A stretch of DNA of 64,000 nt from JABDQW01 sp942492025. Its GTDB lineage: Bacteria; Pseudomonadota; Gammaproteobacteria; SZUA-229. The notes under the pieces were generated by a model. That model did no database searches and was not told where the DNA came from. It worked only from the letters and a program-made list of their open reading frames with translations. Both the position numbers and the translations under genes were made by a program. Shown here one piece after another: positions 17,571-26,408 of the stretch. Numbering within the stretch: the first letter of the stretch is position 1; every line of letters starts with the position of its first letter. The DNA lies in NCBI GenBank assembly GCA_942492025.1, contig CALODJ010000003.1, positions 372,001 through 436,000 on the forward strand, read 5' to 3'.

Positions 17571-17731
17571 GATGATTGAAGCTGCTGGATAATTAAATGC
17601 ATCCATTTATAGAGCTGTATTGTGGTGATAGCGAACCCCACGATTTTTGCATCGCACGGTCGTGAGATTCAATTTGCGTTAATTCGCGTTTAATTGCGGA
17701 CCAGAAAATCTTTGCGCCTTTGCGGTGAATA

Positions 17732-19075
17732 TCAGTCTGTATTTATAGGAGTGTTGCTGTGCTCCACCAGATCGAGCAGGGTCATGTCGCCAACAGCCTG
17801 GCTGATCGACGCATTGATGTTCTCCAGCAACGAGTCAACCGCGTCGTCAGAGGCGATATTGTCAGGATTCAGGTGAGGGCTTTCCGGTGCACTGCGCACG
17901 GCATCCCAGATCTCGCGGATCCTGATGCGTTCAAGCGATTTGCCCGGCAGGTAAACCCGGTTCTTGTCGCAGCTCTCCGTGATGAGTCCGTGTTCCTCGA
18001 GCGGTCGAATCACCAGTGAAAGTGCTTCGGTGGCCATGTCGAGATTCTTGCCCAGCTGTTGTTGGGTCAGTTTCTCGCTGTCGTTATGAAAGCTCTGGCC
18101 AACACGAAGCATCACCATCAGGCCGATTTTCTCGCGCAGTCGGGTACTCAGTCTCAACACCTGTTGTCTCGACGATGTGCGTTCGGGGTGCTGGTGGTAA
18201 AACGAAACGCTGGCACCTATCAACAAAATCAGCCAGCTCAGATACAGCCAGATCATGAAAATGATCACAACGGCAAAACTGGAATAAATGGCCGAATAGC
18301 TGGTAGAGCCAGCAATGAAGGATGAAAATACCCAACCCGTCAGTTTCCACAACAAGGCTGCAACAACGGCACCGGTGAATGCGGACGTCAGTTTGACCCG
18401 GGTATTGGGCACCAGGATGTAAATGAATGTGATCGCACCCACAATCAATAGAATTGAGGTGATTTCTCCAACATAGTAGATGAGCGTGCCGAACCCCTCC
18501 ATCTGTGCCAGGGTATTGGCCACGCTTGACGTGCTGATCGAAGCGGTCAGCCCGATACCGGTGAAAATCAGTATCGGGCCGATCATAACCACGCTGATGT
18601 ATTCAGTGATGCGTTGCATGAAGCCGCGATACTGCTTGATGCGCCAGGTACTGTTCAGGGCCTGTTCGATTTTTGTCATTAATGAGACGACCGTATAGAA
18701 CAGGAAAACCAGACTGAGTGAGCCGAGCACCCTGACATTGACGTTATCGACAAAGCCGATAATCTTGTCGGTTATTTCAACGCCTTGTTCACCCAGCGGT
18801 TGCAGCACGCTGAGCAGCATGGGCTCGACCTGGTTGTGAACGCCGAATCCTTTCAGCACCGAAAAACTCACGGCCAACAACGGTACCAGTGACAGTAGCG
18901 TGGTATAGACCAGGCCCATCGCGCGCAATGTCGGCAGGCCCTCTGATATATCACGTGCGGTCGCGACAAGAATGCGCAGCATTTGAACAAGCCAGGCTTG
19001 CCAACGCGGCAGGCTGGCAAGATTTGTGTCCCACAGAATGCTGTTCAGCCGGGAGTTAATCTCGGTAAGGGTCAT
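17732..19075 (-). CDS. YihY/UPF0761 family inner-membrane protein
   Basis: Membrane protein of 447 residues of the YihY (BrkB) family, once annotated as ribonuclease BN. Residues about 30-300 hold the family's hydrophobic segments, including LRAMGLVYTTLLSLVPLLAV, FLFYTVVSLMTKIE and IWLYLSWLILLIGASVSFY. A cytoplasmic extension (about 320-447) contains a winged-helix-like part (LGKNLDMATEALSLVIRPLE) and ends Ser/Asp-rich. The length is above that of short family members but matches proteobacterial versions with this tail. The ATG overlaps the stop of the upstream thioredoxin-like gene (ATGA), so the two are translationally coupled. The biochemical function is not established. Confidence 0.88.
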   Translation of the reverse strand: MTLTEINSRLNSILWDTNLASLPRWQAWLVQMLRILVATARDISEGLPTLRAMGLVYTTLLSLVPLLAVSFSVLKGFGVHNQVEPMLLSVLQPLGEQGVEITDKIIGFVDNVNVRVLGSLSLVFLFYTVVSLMTKIEQALNSTWRIKQYRGFMQRITEYISVVMIGPILIFTGIGLTASISTSSVANTLAQMEGFGTLIYYVGEITSILLIVGAITFIYILVPNTRVKLTSAFTGAVVAALLWKLTGWVFSSFIAGSTSYSAIYSSFAVVIIFMIWLYLSWLILLIGASVSFYHQHPERTSSRQQVLRLSTRLREKIGLMVMLRVGQSFHNDSEKLTQQQLGKNLDMATEALSLVIRPLEEHGLITESCDKNRVYLPGKSLERIRIREIWDAVRSAPESPHLNPDNIASDDAVDSLLENINASISQAVGDMTLLDLVEHSNTPINTD

Positions 19076-20136
19076 AGTCTGTCACTGGTTCGGCGCTGCT
19101 GCAGGCGCCAGGCCTGGTAGTCAGTCTCTGTCTCGTACACTTTCTGGTTGACGTAATCAAGCACGCTGAAGAGTCGGTAATATTGTACGACAGAGTCAAT
19201 CCGCATGATTTCTTTGCCGTTGAAGTCGAAGAAAATGATTGTGGGTGTATAGAATATGTCCAGATCTTGAGCCCATCGGCGTGCCGTTGTCGCGGTTCCC
19301 TCCGGGGTGACAACCGGTGTATCCGACCAGACATTCAATTGGACGGTTTCCATCTCGGTGATCTGGGCCACGGTATCGTCTTCGTTCAACGGGCCCGTGT
19401 GTAACAGGTCGCAGGCATGGCAGTCGCCCTGTTCGAAAAAAACGGCGAGGTGTTTTGTGCCCGGTGTCTTGCTCCTGTCCAGGTTGTACGGTGGCTCGGG
19501 AAAGAAATCGCGTTCATTCAATCCGGCCAGTCTGAAGAATGTACCAGGCTCGGCGCGATCGAGGTAATCCTTGAACGTTTCCTCCTTGCAATAGCCTTCA
19601 GTCACGTAGTTCAATGCCGCCCTGAATTTATAGGGTGGATAGTAGCCCCGAAGGCGGAACACAGGCTTGCCATCCAGGCCATAAAACACCAGAGAGGGGG
19701 TGAAGTTGGTCTTGTAGCGAAGCGACAGGTCGCGTTCGGTGTAGGTTTCGCCATTGGTGTCGGTGATTTCCTCAATGCCCCAGATATCGATCGGGATGAC
19801 GTCATAGTGTTCGCGAATGTAGCGTTCAATGTCGGGCGCACCGAGATTCTCCTTGAGGAATTGCTCACAATAGGCGCAGCGTTTTTGCCCGAAATAGACG
19901 ATGATGCCGGACTTGCCCGCCGCCTCGGCTTCCTTGAGGTCATCGTTGAGGTCGCCCAGGCTGAGCTTGAACCAGTCCGGATAAACCAGCTCTTCCTCGA
20001 GCAGGGTATCGTCAAACTCCAGGAATTCATCATCCTGGTCAGCAACTGCAACTGTCAACGTCAATAGGCAGGCTGCCAGCAGCAGTGCTCGGCTGAATGG
20101 TCCACGCCGTTGTGGATGTTCTGTGCGTCTTGTCAT
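19072..20136 (-). CDS. Periplasmic protein with two thioredoxin-like domains
   Basis: Exported protein of 354 residues. The ATG at 20136 gives a standard signal peptide (Arg-rich start, then ALLLAACLLTLTVAVA). Domain 1 (about 50-180) has a SoxW-like redox motif, QKRCAYCEQFLKENL, and a cis-Pro-type segment (NFTPSLVFY). Domain 2 (about 215-345) has GDCHACDLLHTGPL and FYTPTIIFFD. Both keep a CxxC, so both may be redox-active. Upstream in-frame ATGs at 20169 and beyond add residues that hide the signal peptide and run into the divergent promoter region. It is coupled to the YihY-type gene. A role in periplasmic thiol repair is inferred. Confidence 0.82.
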   Translation of the reverse strand: MTRRTEHPQRRGPFSRALLLAACLLTLTVAVADQDDEFLEFDDTLLEEELVYPDWFKLSLGDLNDDLKEAEAAGKSGIIVYFGQKRCAYCEQFLKENLGAPDIERYIREHYDVIPIDIWGIEEITDTNGETYTERDLSLRYKTNFTPSLVFYGLDGKPVFRLRGYYPPYKFRAALNYVTEGYCKEETFKDYLDRAEPGTFFRLAGLNERDFFPEPPYNLDRSKTPGTKHLAVFFEQGDCHACDLLHTGPLNEDDTVAQITEMETVQLNVWSDTPVVTPEGTATTARRWAQDLDIFYTPTIIFFDFNGKEIMRIDSVVQYYRLFSVLDYVNQKVYETETDYQAWRLQQRRTSDRL

Positions 20137-20240
20137 TGGTATTGGCCGATCTGGAAGCGTACCCTTCATAGTAATATCAAATGCAGAGAATGACAGTCTA
20201 CCGTAAGATAACTGCTTGTTACTATTGATAGTGTGACACG

Positions 20241-20900
20241 ATGTCAGAAAAAACGGCAACAAAATCATCACCCCGGGCGCAGATGCTGCTGGGCCCGCAC
20301 TGCCCGCACTGCGCCGCTGTGCTCAACAGTCTGTCAGAGCTGGTCAAACAGGGTGTGATCTCGCAGCTTGAGGTGGTGAACCTGGAGCAGAGGCCTGAAA
20401 TAGCCCGGGAACTGGGCGTGCGCTCGGTGCCCTGGGTGAAAATCGGTCAGTTTGAGCTTGCCGGGCTGCACAGCCAGGCGGAGTTGAAGTCATGGGCCGA
20501 GCAGGCCGGTTCTGAACAGGGCATGACGAAGTACATCGAGCAGCTGCTGGGCGAGGGTGAGGTGAAGCGGGTACTGGAGATGATCGGCAAGGATCCTGAT
20601 CTGTTGCATGCGTTGACGGGACTGGTCAGCGACGCCGATGCCAAAATCAATGCGCGGCTCGGCGTCGGCGTCATCATGGAAGAGTACGAAGGCAAACAGG
20701 CCTTGCTTGCCCTGGTGCCGGAACTGGCTGAGTTGACGAAGCATGAAGATGCACGTGTGCGCAGCGATGCCTGCCACTATCTCTCGCTGACAAAAGCGGC
20801 TTCGGTCAGACAGTTCATCGAGCCTCTGCTCGATGATGATCATGCCGAAGTACGCGAAGTGGCCGCAGAGAGCCTTGCCGCATTAAATCATGCGAACTGA
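20241..20900 (+). CDS. Thioredoxin-fold domain fused to HEAT-like repeats
   Basis: Cytoplasmic protein of 219 residues. Residues about 10-85 form a small thioredoxin/glutaredoxin-like domain with the CxxC motif GPHCPHCAAV and a conserved cis-Pro segment (VRSVPWVKI). Residues about 100-218 are helical HEAT-type repeats (LTKHEDARVRSDACHYL, LDDDHAEVREVAAESLAAL). It is divergent from the exported two-thioredoxin gene; a shared redox theme is possible. Its last 11 bases overlap the glycosyltransferase start. The client protein is unknown. Confidence 0.8.
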   Translation: MSEKTATKSSPRAQMLLGPHCPHCAAVLNSLSELVKQGVISQLEVVNLEQRPEIARELGVRSVPWVKIGQFELAGLHSQAELKSWAEQAGSEQGMTKYIEQLLGEGEVKRVLEMIGKDPDLLHALTGLVSDADAKINARLGVGVIMEEYEGKQALLALVPELAELTKHEDARVRSDACHYLSLTKAASVRQFIEPLLDDDHAEVREVAAESLAALNHAN

Positions 20901-21915
20901 AGCTACACCTCTGGTGAGTGTACTGTTGCCGTTTCACAATGCCGCGCAAACCATGGCTGAATGTATAGAATCGGTCCTTACGCAAACACTGACGGCGATT
21001 GAGATCGTTGCTGTCAACGATTTCTCGAATGACGCTTCGTTGCAGCTGCTGCAGCAATACGGTGATGATCGCATCAGGGTGATCGAGAATGAGCACCGCG
21101 GGCTCGTGTCTGCCTTGAATACCGGACTGGCTCATTGCACGGCGCCTCTGGTGGCACGCATGGATGCAGACGACATCATGCACGACTCCAGGCTGGAAAA
21201 ACAGCAGGCGTACCTGCGTAAACATCGTGATGTTGTGCTGGTGGCGGCACAGGCCCGAAAATTTCCTGACGAGTCGGTTCGAAAGGGGTACCGTGAGTAC
21301 ATGCGCTGGCAGAACTCGGTACTGAGCGCTGATGATATCCATAACCAGATCTACATAGAATCACCCTTTGCCCATCCCAGCGTCATGTTCAGACGCTACA
21401 GCGTGATCGCGGCAGGTGCGTACCGGCCGGGTGCGTTCCCGGAGGACTATGAACTGTGGTTGCGCCTGCTGCATCTGGGTCACCGCATGGAAAAGCTGCC
21501 GCAGGTATTGCTCGACTGGCGCGAATCCGATAGTCGTCTTTCCAGAGTGTCGGACAATTATTCGCGCCATGCCTTCGACAAGATTCGTGCGCACTATCTG
21601 TCGCAGGACAGGCGTATTCATGATAAATCGATTGCATTCTGGGGTGCAGGTCGAAAAACACGGCAGCGTGCCAGGCATTTGCTGGATAAAGGATTCAGGC
21701 CGGTAGTGTGGATAGATATCGACCCGAAGAAAATAGGGAATCGCATCGATGACATCGAAGTGGTCGAACCCGCCTGGCTGGAGCAAGCTGCGATCGCTGG
21801 CAACAAACCGTTCGTGCTCAACTATGTCACCAACCACGGCGCACGGGATATCGCCCGTCACTATCTCGATCGTATTGGGTACGTCATCGGGCAGGATTAT
21901 CTTGAAGTGGGTTGA
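20890..21915 (+). CDS. Family 2 glycosyltransferase
   Basis: Protein of 341 residues. The N-terminal GT-A domain (about 1-225) opens with PLVSVLLPFHNAAQTMAECI and has the metal/nucleotide-binding ARMDADDIM, the FAHPSVMFR segment and the ED-x-E-LW motif (PEDYELWLRL). The C-terminal part (about 240-341) begins with a glycine-rich WGAGRKTRQRARHL and reads like a Rossmann-type sugar-nucleotide-related extension, seen in some GT2 proteins. The start overlaps the previous gene by 11 bases. The sugar and acceptor cannot be inferred, and no polysaccharide cluster is adjacent. Confidence 0.88.
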   Translation: MRTEATPLVSVLLPFHNAAQTMAECIESVLTQTLTAIEIVAVNDFSNDASLQLLQQYGDDRIRVIENEHRGLVSALNTGLAHCTAPLVARMDADDIMHDSRLEKQQAYLRKHRDVVLVAAQARKFPDESVRKGYREYMRWQNSVLSADDIHNQIYIESPFAHPSVMFRRYSVIAAGAYRPGAFPEDYELWLRLLHLGHRMEKLPQVLLDWRESDSRLSRVSDNYSRHAFDKIRAHYLSQDRRIHDKSIAFWGAGRKTRQRARHLLDKGFRPVVWIDIDPKKIGNRIDDIEVVEPAWLEQAAIAGNKPFVLNYVTNHGARDIARHYLDRIGYVIGQDYLEVG

Positions 21916-21933
21916 TGGTGTGTGATCAGAGCC

Positions 21934-21970
21934 GTCATTGCGAGCCGCGACAGCGGCGTGGTAATCTGTT
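21934..21970. repeat. 'cattgcgagc' family repeat
   Basis: GTCATTGCGAGCC followed by GCGACAGCGGCGTGGTAATC. It ends directly at the stop codon of the reverse-strand GIY-YIG gene (21971). A self-complementary core (GCCGC...GCGGC) lets it fold. Related copies lie at 22310-22430, 25815-25960, 49740-50345 and 56090-56132. Confidence 0.75.
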
Positions 21971-22264
21971 TCAGCAACAGATGTCCTGATACAGATCTTT
22001 CCAGTCCTTGTTGACACTTTCTATCAATTTGATTTTCGCCTGTCTTGAGCCGGCTTTTATTTGTTTTTCTCTCGAAATAGCTTCGTACATATCTTCAAAC
22101 AGCTCAAAATATACCAGCTGGTTCAGATTGTATTTATACGTGAAACCTCTCGCTATCTTGTTCTTATGCTGCCAGACACGTTTGACTAGATCACTGGTAA
22201 CTCCGGTATACAGGGTGCCATTAGGTCTGTTTGTAAGAAGGTAGACTGCGGGATTCCGATACAT
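21971..22264 (-). CDS. GIY-YIG nuclease domain protein (UPF0213/YhbQ-like)
   Basis: Small protein of 97 residues with a single GIY-YIG domain: AVYLLTNRPNGTLYTGVTSD carries the variant 'VYLLTN...LYTGVT' signature, followed by the conserved Arg in LVKRVWQHKN and Glu in EAISREKQIKAG. The ATG at 22264 has AAAGGAA just upstream. A longer open frame to 22465 only crosses repeat sequence and is rejected. The gene is bracketed by 'cattgcgagc' repeats on both sides with almost no spacer, which suggests it moved with, or was captured between, those repeats. Confidence 0.85.
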   Translation of the reverse strand: MYRNPAVYLLTNRPNGTLYTGVTSDLVKRVWQHKNKIARGFTYKYNLNQLVYFELFEDMYEAISREKQIKAGSRQAKIKLIESVNKDWKDLYQDICC

Positions 22265-22309
22265 GGTAGATTCCTTTAACCGTAGGTATTTATCCGTGTT
22301 TGTTGCATG

Positions 22310-22430
22310 ATACAGGAGATTGCTTCGCTTCACTCGCAATGACGAACATGTTTTTGTGCTCTTGGGTGTTTCTATAAAGAAAAACACTGCCGTCATTGCG
22401 AGCCGCGATAGCGGCGTGGCAATCTCCCTG
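22310..22430. repeat. 'cattgcgagc' family repeats, inverted pair
   Basis: GGAGATTGCTTCGCTTCACTCGCAATGACG (22316-22345 region) faces GTCATTGCGAGCC...GGCAATCTCCC (about 22393-22430), forming an inverted pair upstream of the GIY-YIG gene. Confidence 0.7.
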
Positions 22431-22509
22431 GTCTGGTAACAATGTCCCGAGAGAACAAATTTCATTCATGACTACACACTGTCGGATCATGCCTGAATAT
22501 AGCGAATGA

Positions 22510-25065
22510 TCAGATACGACGAATACCGGAAATTTTTTTTGCCTCAGAAATCATCGCATCAAACGGTTGCTTCGCTTGCAGTAATGCGGTTGTTGCGTCA
22601 GTGTCCAGTGGCCGGCTGAAATAATAACCCTGTACTTCCTGACATCCATGGGCTTGAAGAAAGGCGAGCTGAGCTTCTGTTTCGACACCTTCAGCTACGA
22701 TCCATAAATTAAGATTCCTGGCCATGGCGATGATGGCTTTGGTGATTGCGATGTCATCAGGGTCATCGGGGATATCTGAAATAAATGAGCGATCGATCTT
22801 GAGTTTGTCGACGGGGAATCGTTTCAAATAGGTCAGCGAGGAATACGCTGTACCGAAGTCATCGATTGCGATGTTAAAGCCCAGCGATTTCAGTTCACTC
22901 AAGAGCGTGATCGTTTTTTGCGGATTTTCCATCAGAAACGTTTCTGTCAGTTCAAACTCGATATTTTCAGCCGCCACCCCGGTATCGTCCACGATCTCAC
23001 TGATACTCTTCACCAGGTTGTTGTCCATGAATTGCCGGCCAGACATGTTGATGCTGATTGGCGGCACATCGATGTGCTGTTCACGCCAGGCCCTGTACTG
23101 CAGGCAGACAGCGCTTAGAACCCATTGTCCGATGGGAATAATCAACCCTGTATCCTCAGCAATGGGTATGAACGGACCGGGTAACAGGGTGCCACGTTGC
23201 GGGTCTTCAAAACGTAACAGGGCTTCAATGCCGACGATTTGCCCCGTTCGTAAATCGACCCTGGGCTGATAATGCAGCGTCATCGTTTCTTCATCGAGTG
23301 CTCTGCGTAACTGATTTTCGCGCGCCAGTCTTGCCGTAACCTCTATATTCATGTCTTCTGTAAAGAAGCAGTACGTATTCTTACCTTGCGCCTTGGCCCT
23401 GTACATCGCGGTATCCGCATTCTTGAACAGATCTTTTGCATCTTCACCGTCATCCGGATACAGGCTTATCCCCGCACTTGCAGTGACATACACATCATGG
23501 CCGTCGAGATGGAACGGCCTCGATAGCGCGTCCAGAACTTTGACGGCTATCTGTGACGCATCCTCACTTGTCGTAAGATCTTCCAGGATGAGCACAAATT
23601 CATCGCCACCCAGACGGGATACCGTATCAACTTTTCGCACACAGGAAGATAATTGATTGCCGACTTGTTGTAACAATTGGTCACCTGCAGCGTGACCGAG
23701 GGTGTCATTGACAAGCTTGAAACGGTCGAGATCCAGAAACAGGATGCCAGTCTTCCGTCGGTGGCGTTTGGCCAGGATCAGCGCCTGTTCCAGCCGTTGT
23801 TGAAACAACGCCCGGTTAGGTAGATTGGTCAGAGCATCGTAATGAGCCAGGCGATAAATGTGTTCTTCAGAAAGTTTTTTGTCGGTGATATCGGTGAAAA
23901 TGTTGATGTAACGCCTGATCCGGTTTTGTTCGTCCCGCACCACACTGATGTTGCTCCATACCGGGAATATTTCGCCATTTTTACGACGATTCTTTATTTC
24001 ACCCTGCCACATGCCCGCATCTTTCAGCGAAGACCACAAGCTCTGGTAGAAGCGGTCATCGTGTAGATTCGAGCGTAACAATCGTGGTGTCTGGCCAGCG
24101 GCTTCGTCGAAACTGTAACCCGTAATTTCGGTAAAGGCTTTGTTCACGCTAAGAATGCGCGCATCAGGATCCGTAATCATAATGCCTTCCATGCTGTACT
24201 CGAAGACGCTCGCGGCGAGTTGCAGGTTTTCTTCAGCACATTTGCGTTCGTAGACTTCCTGTTCAAGGCGATTCAGGCTCTGTTTGAAAATCCTGACGGC
24301 GCTGATCAATGCGTTGACCTCATTCGAGCTCGTTTGTGCCGGGATCATGACATGCTTCTCTCCGGAAGCGAGTCGGCCCATGACCTTTATCAAATTGCTC
24401 AGATCATCTGACAGCAGACGGGAAAGAAAAACTGCGATAACGACTGTGCCAAGCAGTGCTATCAGAAAGATAACCAGCAAGTAACGCAATGTGTGCCTGG
24501 TATCGCTACGCATGTTGACAAGCTTGTCATTTACGCCACTACGGATGGCGTCGAGAAGCATCAGGTACTGCTTGTTCACCCGATTGAAGTATTCTGTTGC
24601 GCGCTGGATATGCTGCATGGACAGATCTCTGTCAACCGTGGCCATTTCAATAGCGGAAATAATATTTGAGCGGTATTTGACCAGTTCTGCTGTCAGGTTC
24701 GCATGATGTGAACGTTCATTTTTTTTCATCATCTCGACCAGGCTGTTATCAGCGATTTCTTTTTCTATCGCGAAAATCGTGTAGAGATGAGATTTGCCCT
24801 GTTCGTATATTTGTTCCTCGCTAACGTGCGGTGCCTGGTTGACCAGCAGGTCGTAGATGAACAGATGCACGGTGGAAAGCCGACTGAACAGTTCTGTAAT
24901 CTGGTTAGAAACGTGCAGTTCGCCCTGCTCAACCTTGACCAGCAGTTCGTGCTGCTTTCGCGTCGTTTGAAGCAGGACGGTTGAAACCAGTGCCATTAGC
25001 AGCAGAGCAATGGCCGGTGCGACAAGAAACTTGCTACGTAGGGATAAGCGTTTGAGTGAAACCAT
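22510..25065 (-). CDS. Membrane sensor with HAMP-PAS-GGDEF-EAL domains
   Basis: Protein of 851 residues predicted to make and/or break c-di-GMP. A first membrane helix (about 10-33) and a second (about 190-215) enclose a helical periplasmic sensor. HAMP and then PAS domains follow (about 290-420, including FEYSMEGIMITDPDARI). The GGDEF domain has an intact RLGGDEFVL (about 482-488). The EAL domain keeps VGIEALLRFED, the DDFGTAYSS loop, LKIDRSFI and VAEGVET, so both activities are plausible. The ATG at 25065 is chosen because it gives the normal short N-terminus before helix 1; a longer frame to 25197 runs into the neighbouring gene. It is a candidate partner for the c-di-GMP-binding pilus ATPase 6 kb away. 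Confidence 0.92.
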   Translation of the reverse strand: MVSLKRLSLRSKFLVAPAIALLLMALVSTVLLQTTRKQHELLVKVEQGELHVSNQITELFSRLSTVHLFIYDLLVNQAPHVSEEQIYEQGKSHLYTIFAIEKEIADNSLVEMMKKNERSHHANLTAELVKYRSNIISAIEMATVDRDLSMQHIQRATEYFNRVNKQYLMLLDAIRSGVNDKLVNMRSDTRHTLRYLLVIFLIALLGTVVIAVFLSRLLSDDLSNLIKVMGRLASGEKHVMIPAQTSSNEVNALISAVRIFKQSLNRLEQEVYERKCAEENLQLAASVFEYSMEGIMITDPDARILSVNKAFTEITGYSFDEAAGQTPRLLRSNLHDDRFYQSLWSSLKDAGMWQGEIKNRRKNGEIFPVWSNISVVRDEQNRIRRYINIFTDITDKKLSEEHIYRLAHYDALTNLPNRALFQQRLEQALILAKRHRRKTGILFLDLDRFKLVNDTLGHAAGDQLLQQVGNQLSSCVRKVDTVSRLGGDEFVLILEDLTTSEDASQIAVKVLDALSRPFHLDGHDVYVTASAGISLYPDDGEDAKDLFKNADTAMYRAKAQGKNTYCFFTEDMNIEVTARLARENQLRRALDEETMTLHYQPRVDLRTGQIVGIEALLRFEDPQRGTLLPGPFIPIAEDTGLIIPIGQWVLSAVCLQYRAWREQHIDVPPISINMSGRQFMDNNLVKSISEIVDDTGVAAENIEFELTETFLMENPQKTITLLSELKSLGFNIAIDDFGTAYSSLTYLKRFPVDKLKIDRSFISDIPDDPDDIAITKAIIAMARNLNLWIVAEGVETEAQLAFLQAHGCQEVQGYYFSRPLDTDATTALLQAKQPFDAMISEAKKISGIRRI

Positions 25066-25105
25066 CGTTATATGTTTTTTAGATGGATCGTTGCATAATG
25101 AATCT

Positions 25106-25840
25106 TCACTCGATGAATGCGGATGTAACGGATGCTGCGGGCAGCTGCTGTATCCAGGCCTCGGGTGGGACTCTGCCGATGTACTCAAAACCAACACCGG
25201 GAAGAGGCCTGAATAGAAAAGCCGCGCCTTCAGGTTGCGGCCAGATGCCGGCGGCCTCCTTGAGATTCGCAGTATGCGATACCAGCACGGTATTGGTTCC
25301 TGGTGCGGGTGGTGTGGATAGCCTGTTCTTCAAGGCCTGTGACAGGTGTGCGGTCTGCTGTATATCATCACCCAGGCCAAAGCGAAGATCGTCCGTGACC
25401 TCTGACTTACCGAAGGCCAGTTCAGCCGTGTCCTGACAACGGCAATAGGGGCTGGTGATGACGCTGCCTATCGGGATCCTGAGTGCGCTCACTGCTTCTC
25501 CGATGGCGCGCGCTTGAGCTCGGCCTGTGTCAGACAGGTTTCTCTGGCTCGTGCAGGTCGTCAGATCATTGCGATCCTGGTCGACCTGGGTGCGGTCGGT
25601 CGCGGCATGTCGCAGATACACCACGAATCCACCCGATTTCAACGCCTGAATCAGCGACGCTGTCTGCGGCTCTTCGGACGGGTCCGGGCCGGCATAAGCA
25701 ACACCCTGCACTTGCACAGCCGCTGCAGCAATGAGCAACAGACAAAGAAACAGATCACGGCATTTTTCGTAACAAGGAATATATCGTGTGTGATCAGAAT
25801 GGCATTTTCTTGAGCCGTAATTTAGGTCATTGCGAGCCAT
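25106..25840 (-). CDS. Histidine phosphatase family protein (start uncertain)
   Basis: Secreted or membrane-anchored member of the histidine phosphatase superfamily. The catalytic motif is VVYLRHAATDR (RHA in place of the usual RHG), then SPYCRCQDTAEL with the second Arg region, and the late His in LVSHTANLKEA. A hydrophobic signal segment (LFLCLLLIAAAAVQVQG) precedes the domain. No ATG, GTG or TTG lies near the natural start. The closest in-frame ATG (25840) falls inside a 'cattgcgagc' repeat, so either the repeat now supplies the start or the true start has been lost. The stop is 40 bases before the GGDEF-EAL gene start on the same strand. Confidence 0.75.
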   Translation of the reverse strand: MARNDLNYGSRKCHSDHTRYIPCYEKCRDLFLCLLLIAAAAVQVQGVAYAGPDPSEEPQTASLIQALKSGGFVVYLRHAATDRTQVDQDRNDLTTCTSQRNLSDTGRAQARAIGEAVSALRIPIGSVITSPYCRCQDTAELAFGKSEVTDDLRFGLGDDIQQTAHLSQALKNRLSTPPAPGTNTVLVSHTANLKEAAGIWPQPEGAAFLFRPLPGVGFEYIGRVPPEAWIQQLPAASVTSAFIE

Positions 25841-25960
25841 AGCGTGGCAATCCATTGGCGTCTGTTGCCTGTCGGTCAGAGATTGCTTCGTACCTCGCAA
25901 TGACGGTAAAGAATTAAAGTCATTGCGAGCCGCGACAGCGGCGTGGCAATCTCCTTTGTC
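25815..25960. repeat. 'cattgcgagc' family repeats, three copies
   Basis: Copies at about 25819-25852 (GTCATTGCGAGCC...GGCAATCC), 25880-25905 (inverted, AGAGATTGCTTCG...CGCAATGACGG) and 25918-25955 (GTCATTGCGAGCC...GGCAATCTCC). The first overlaps the predicted start of the histidine phosphatase gene. Confidence 0.75.
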
Positions 25961-26125
25961 CAGGTTAGTCTTCATTATGCGCAAAGGGCAGTCCCTTTAT
26001 CTGGCGAATTTATTGTAAGGATGTGCATTTTCATCTTAAGTAAGTGCCATTCGTGTGTGACCCGAAAAAATAGTGACTCAGGTTGTTTAACGGCAATAGT
26101 GCGTAAGACTTTAGCTTTATGGTTA

Positions 26126-26155
26126 TGCCGCAATGCTTGGTGCCAAGCTGCGGCA
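26126..26155 (+). other. Strong intergenic hairpin upstream of the sensor kinase gene
   Basis: TGCCGCA-AT-GCTTGG-TG-CCAAGC-TGCGGCA: 13 paired bases with a two-base bulge and a TG apex. No T-run follows, and the kinase gene begins 250 bp downstream. The rest of 25961-26408 has no gene. It may be a leader structure or a protein-binding site, and no riboswitch consensus was recognised. Confidence 0.45.
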
Positions 26156-26408
26156 GATACGGCCCAAACCGATGAAATCCACAGATTCGGCTAAATCCGC
26201 ACCAATCTTGCCTATACTGTAATAAATTCCAAAAATCACGGATCCGGTACTTTATCGGCGTGTTTTACACCTGTGAGCGGTGTCGTGTGCATCGTTGTCT
26301 TTCGGATCTGCTGCGGTTTGTTGCCCTGTGACCGTACCACTGCTTGATGGATCGGTCCTTTCTCAGTCGGCTAAATATTTCATTTACCGGGCCGATAGGT
26401 CTTAAACG

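Larger units (their letters stand above)
17127..17731. other. Repeat-rich intergenic region
   Basis: About 600 bp between two convergent genes, with no coding signal. It holds a single REP (17190-17210), a complete MITE (17219-17532) containing a REP pair, another reverse REP (17550-17570), and 'cgcaaaggcgcaaag' (about 17164) facing 'ctttgcgcctttgcgg' (about 17710), an outer inverted pair of a fourth repeat type. Confidence 0.7.

Noticed and set aside
25985..26408. Possible c-di-GMP (GEMM) riboswitch before the kinase operon
   Set aside because: A GGGCA-like stretch occurs, but the conserved GEMM core and tetraloop-receptor sequences are not present.
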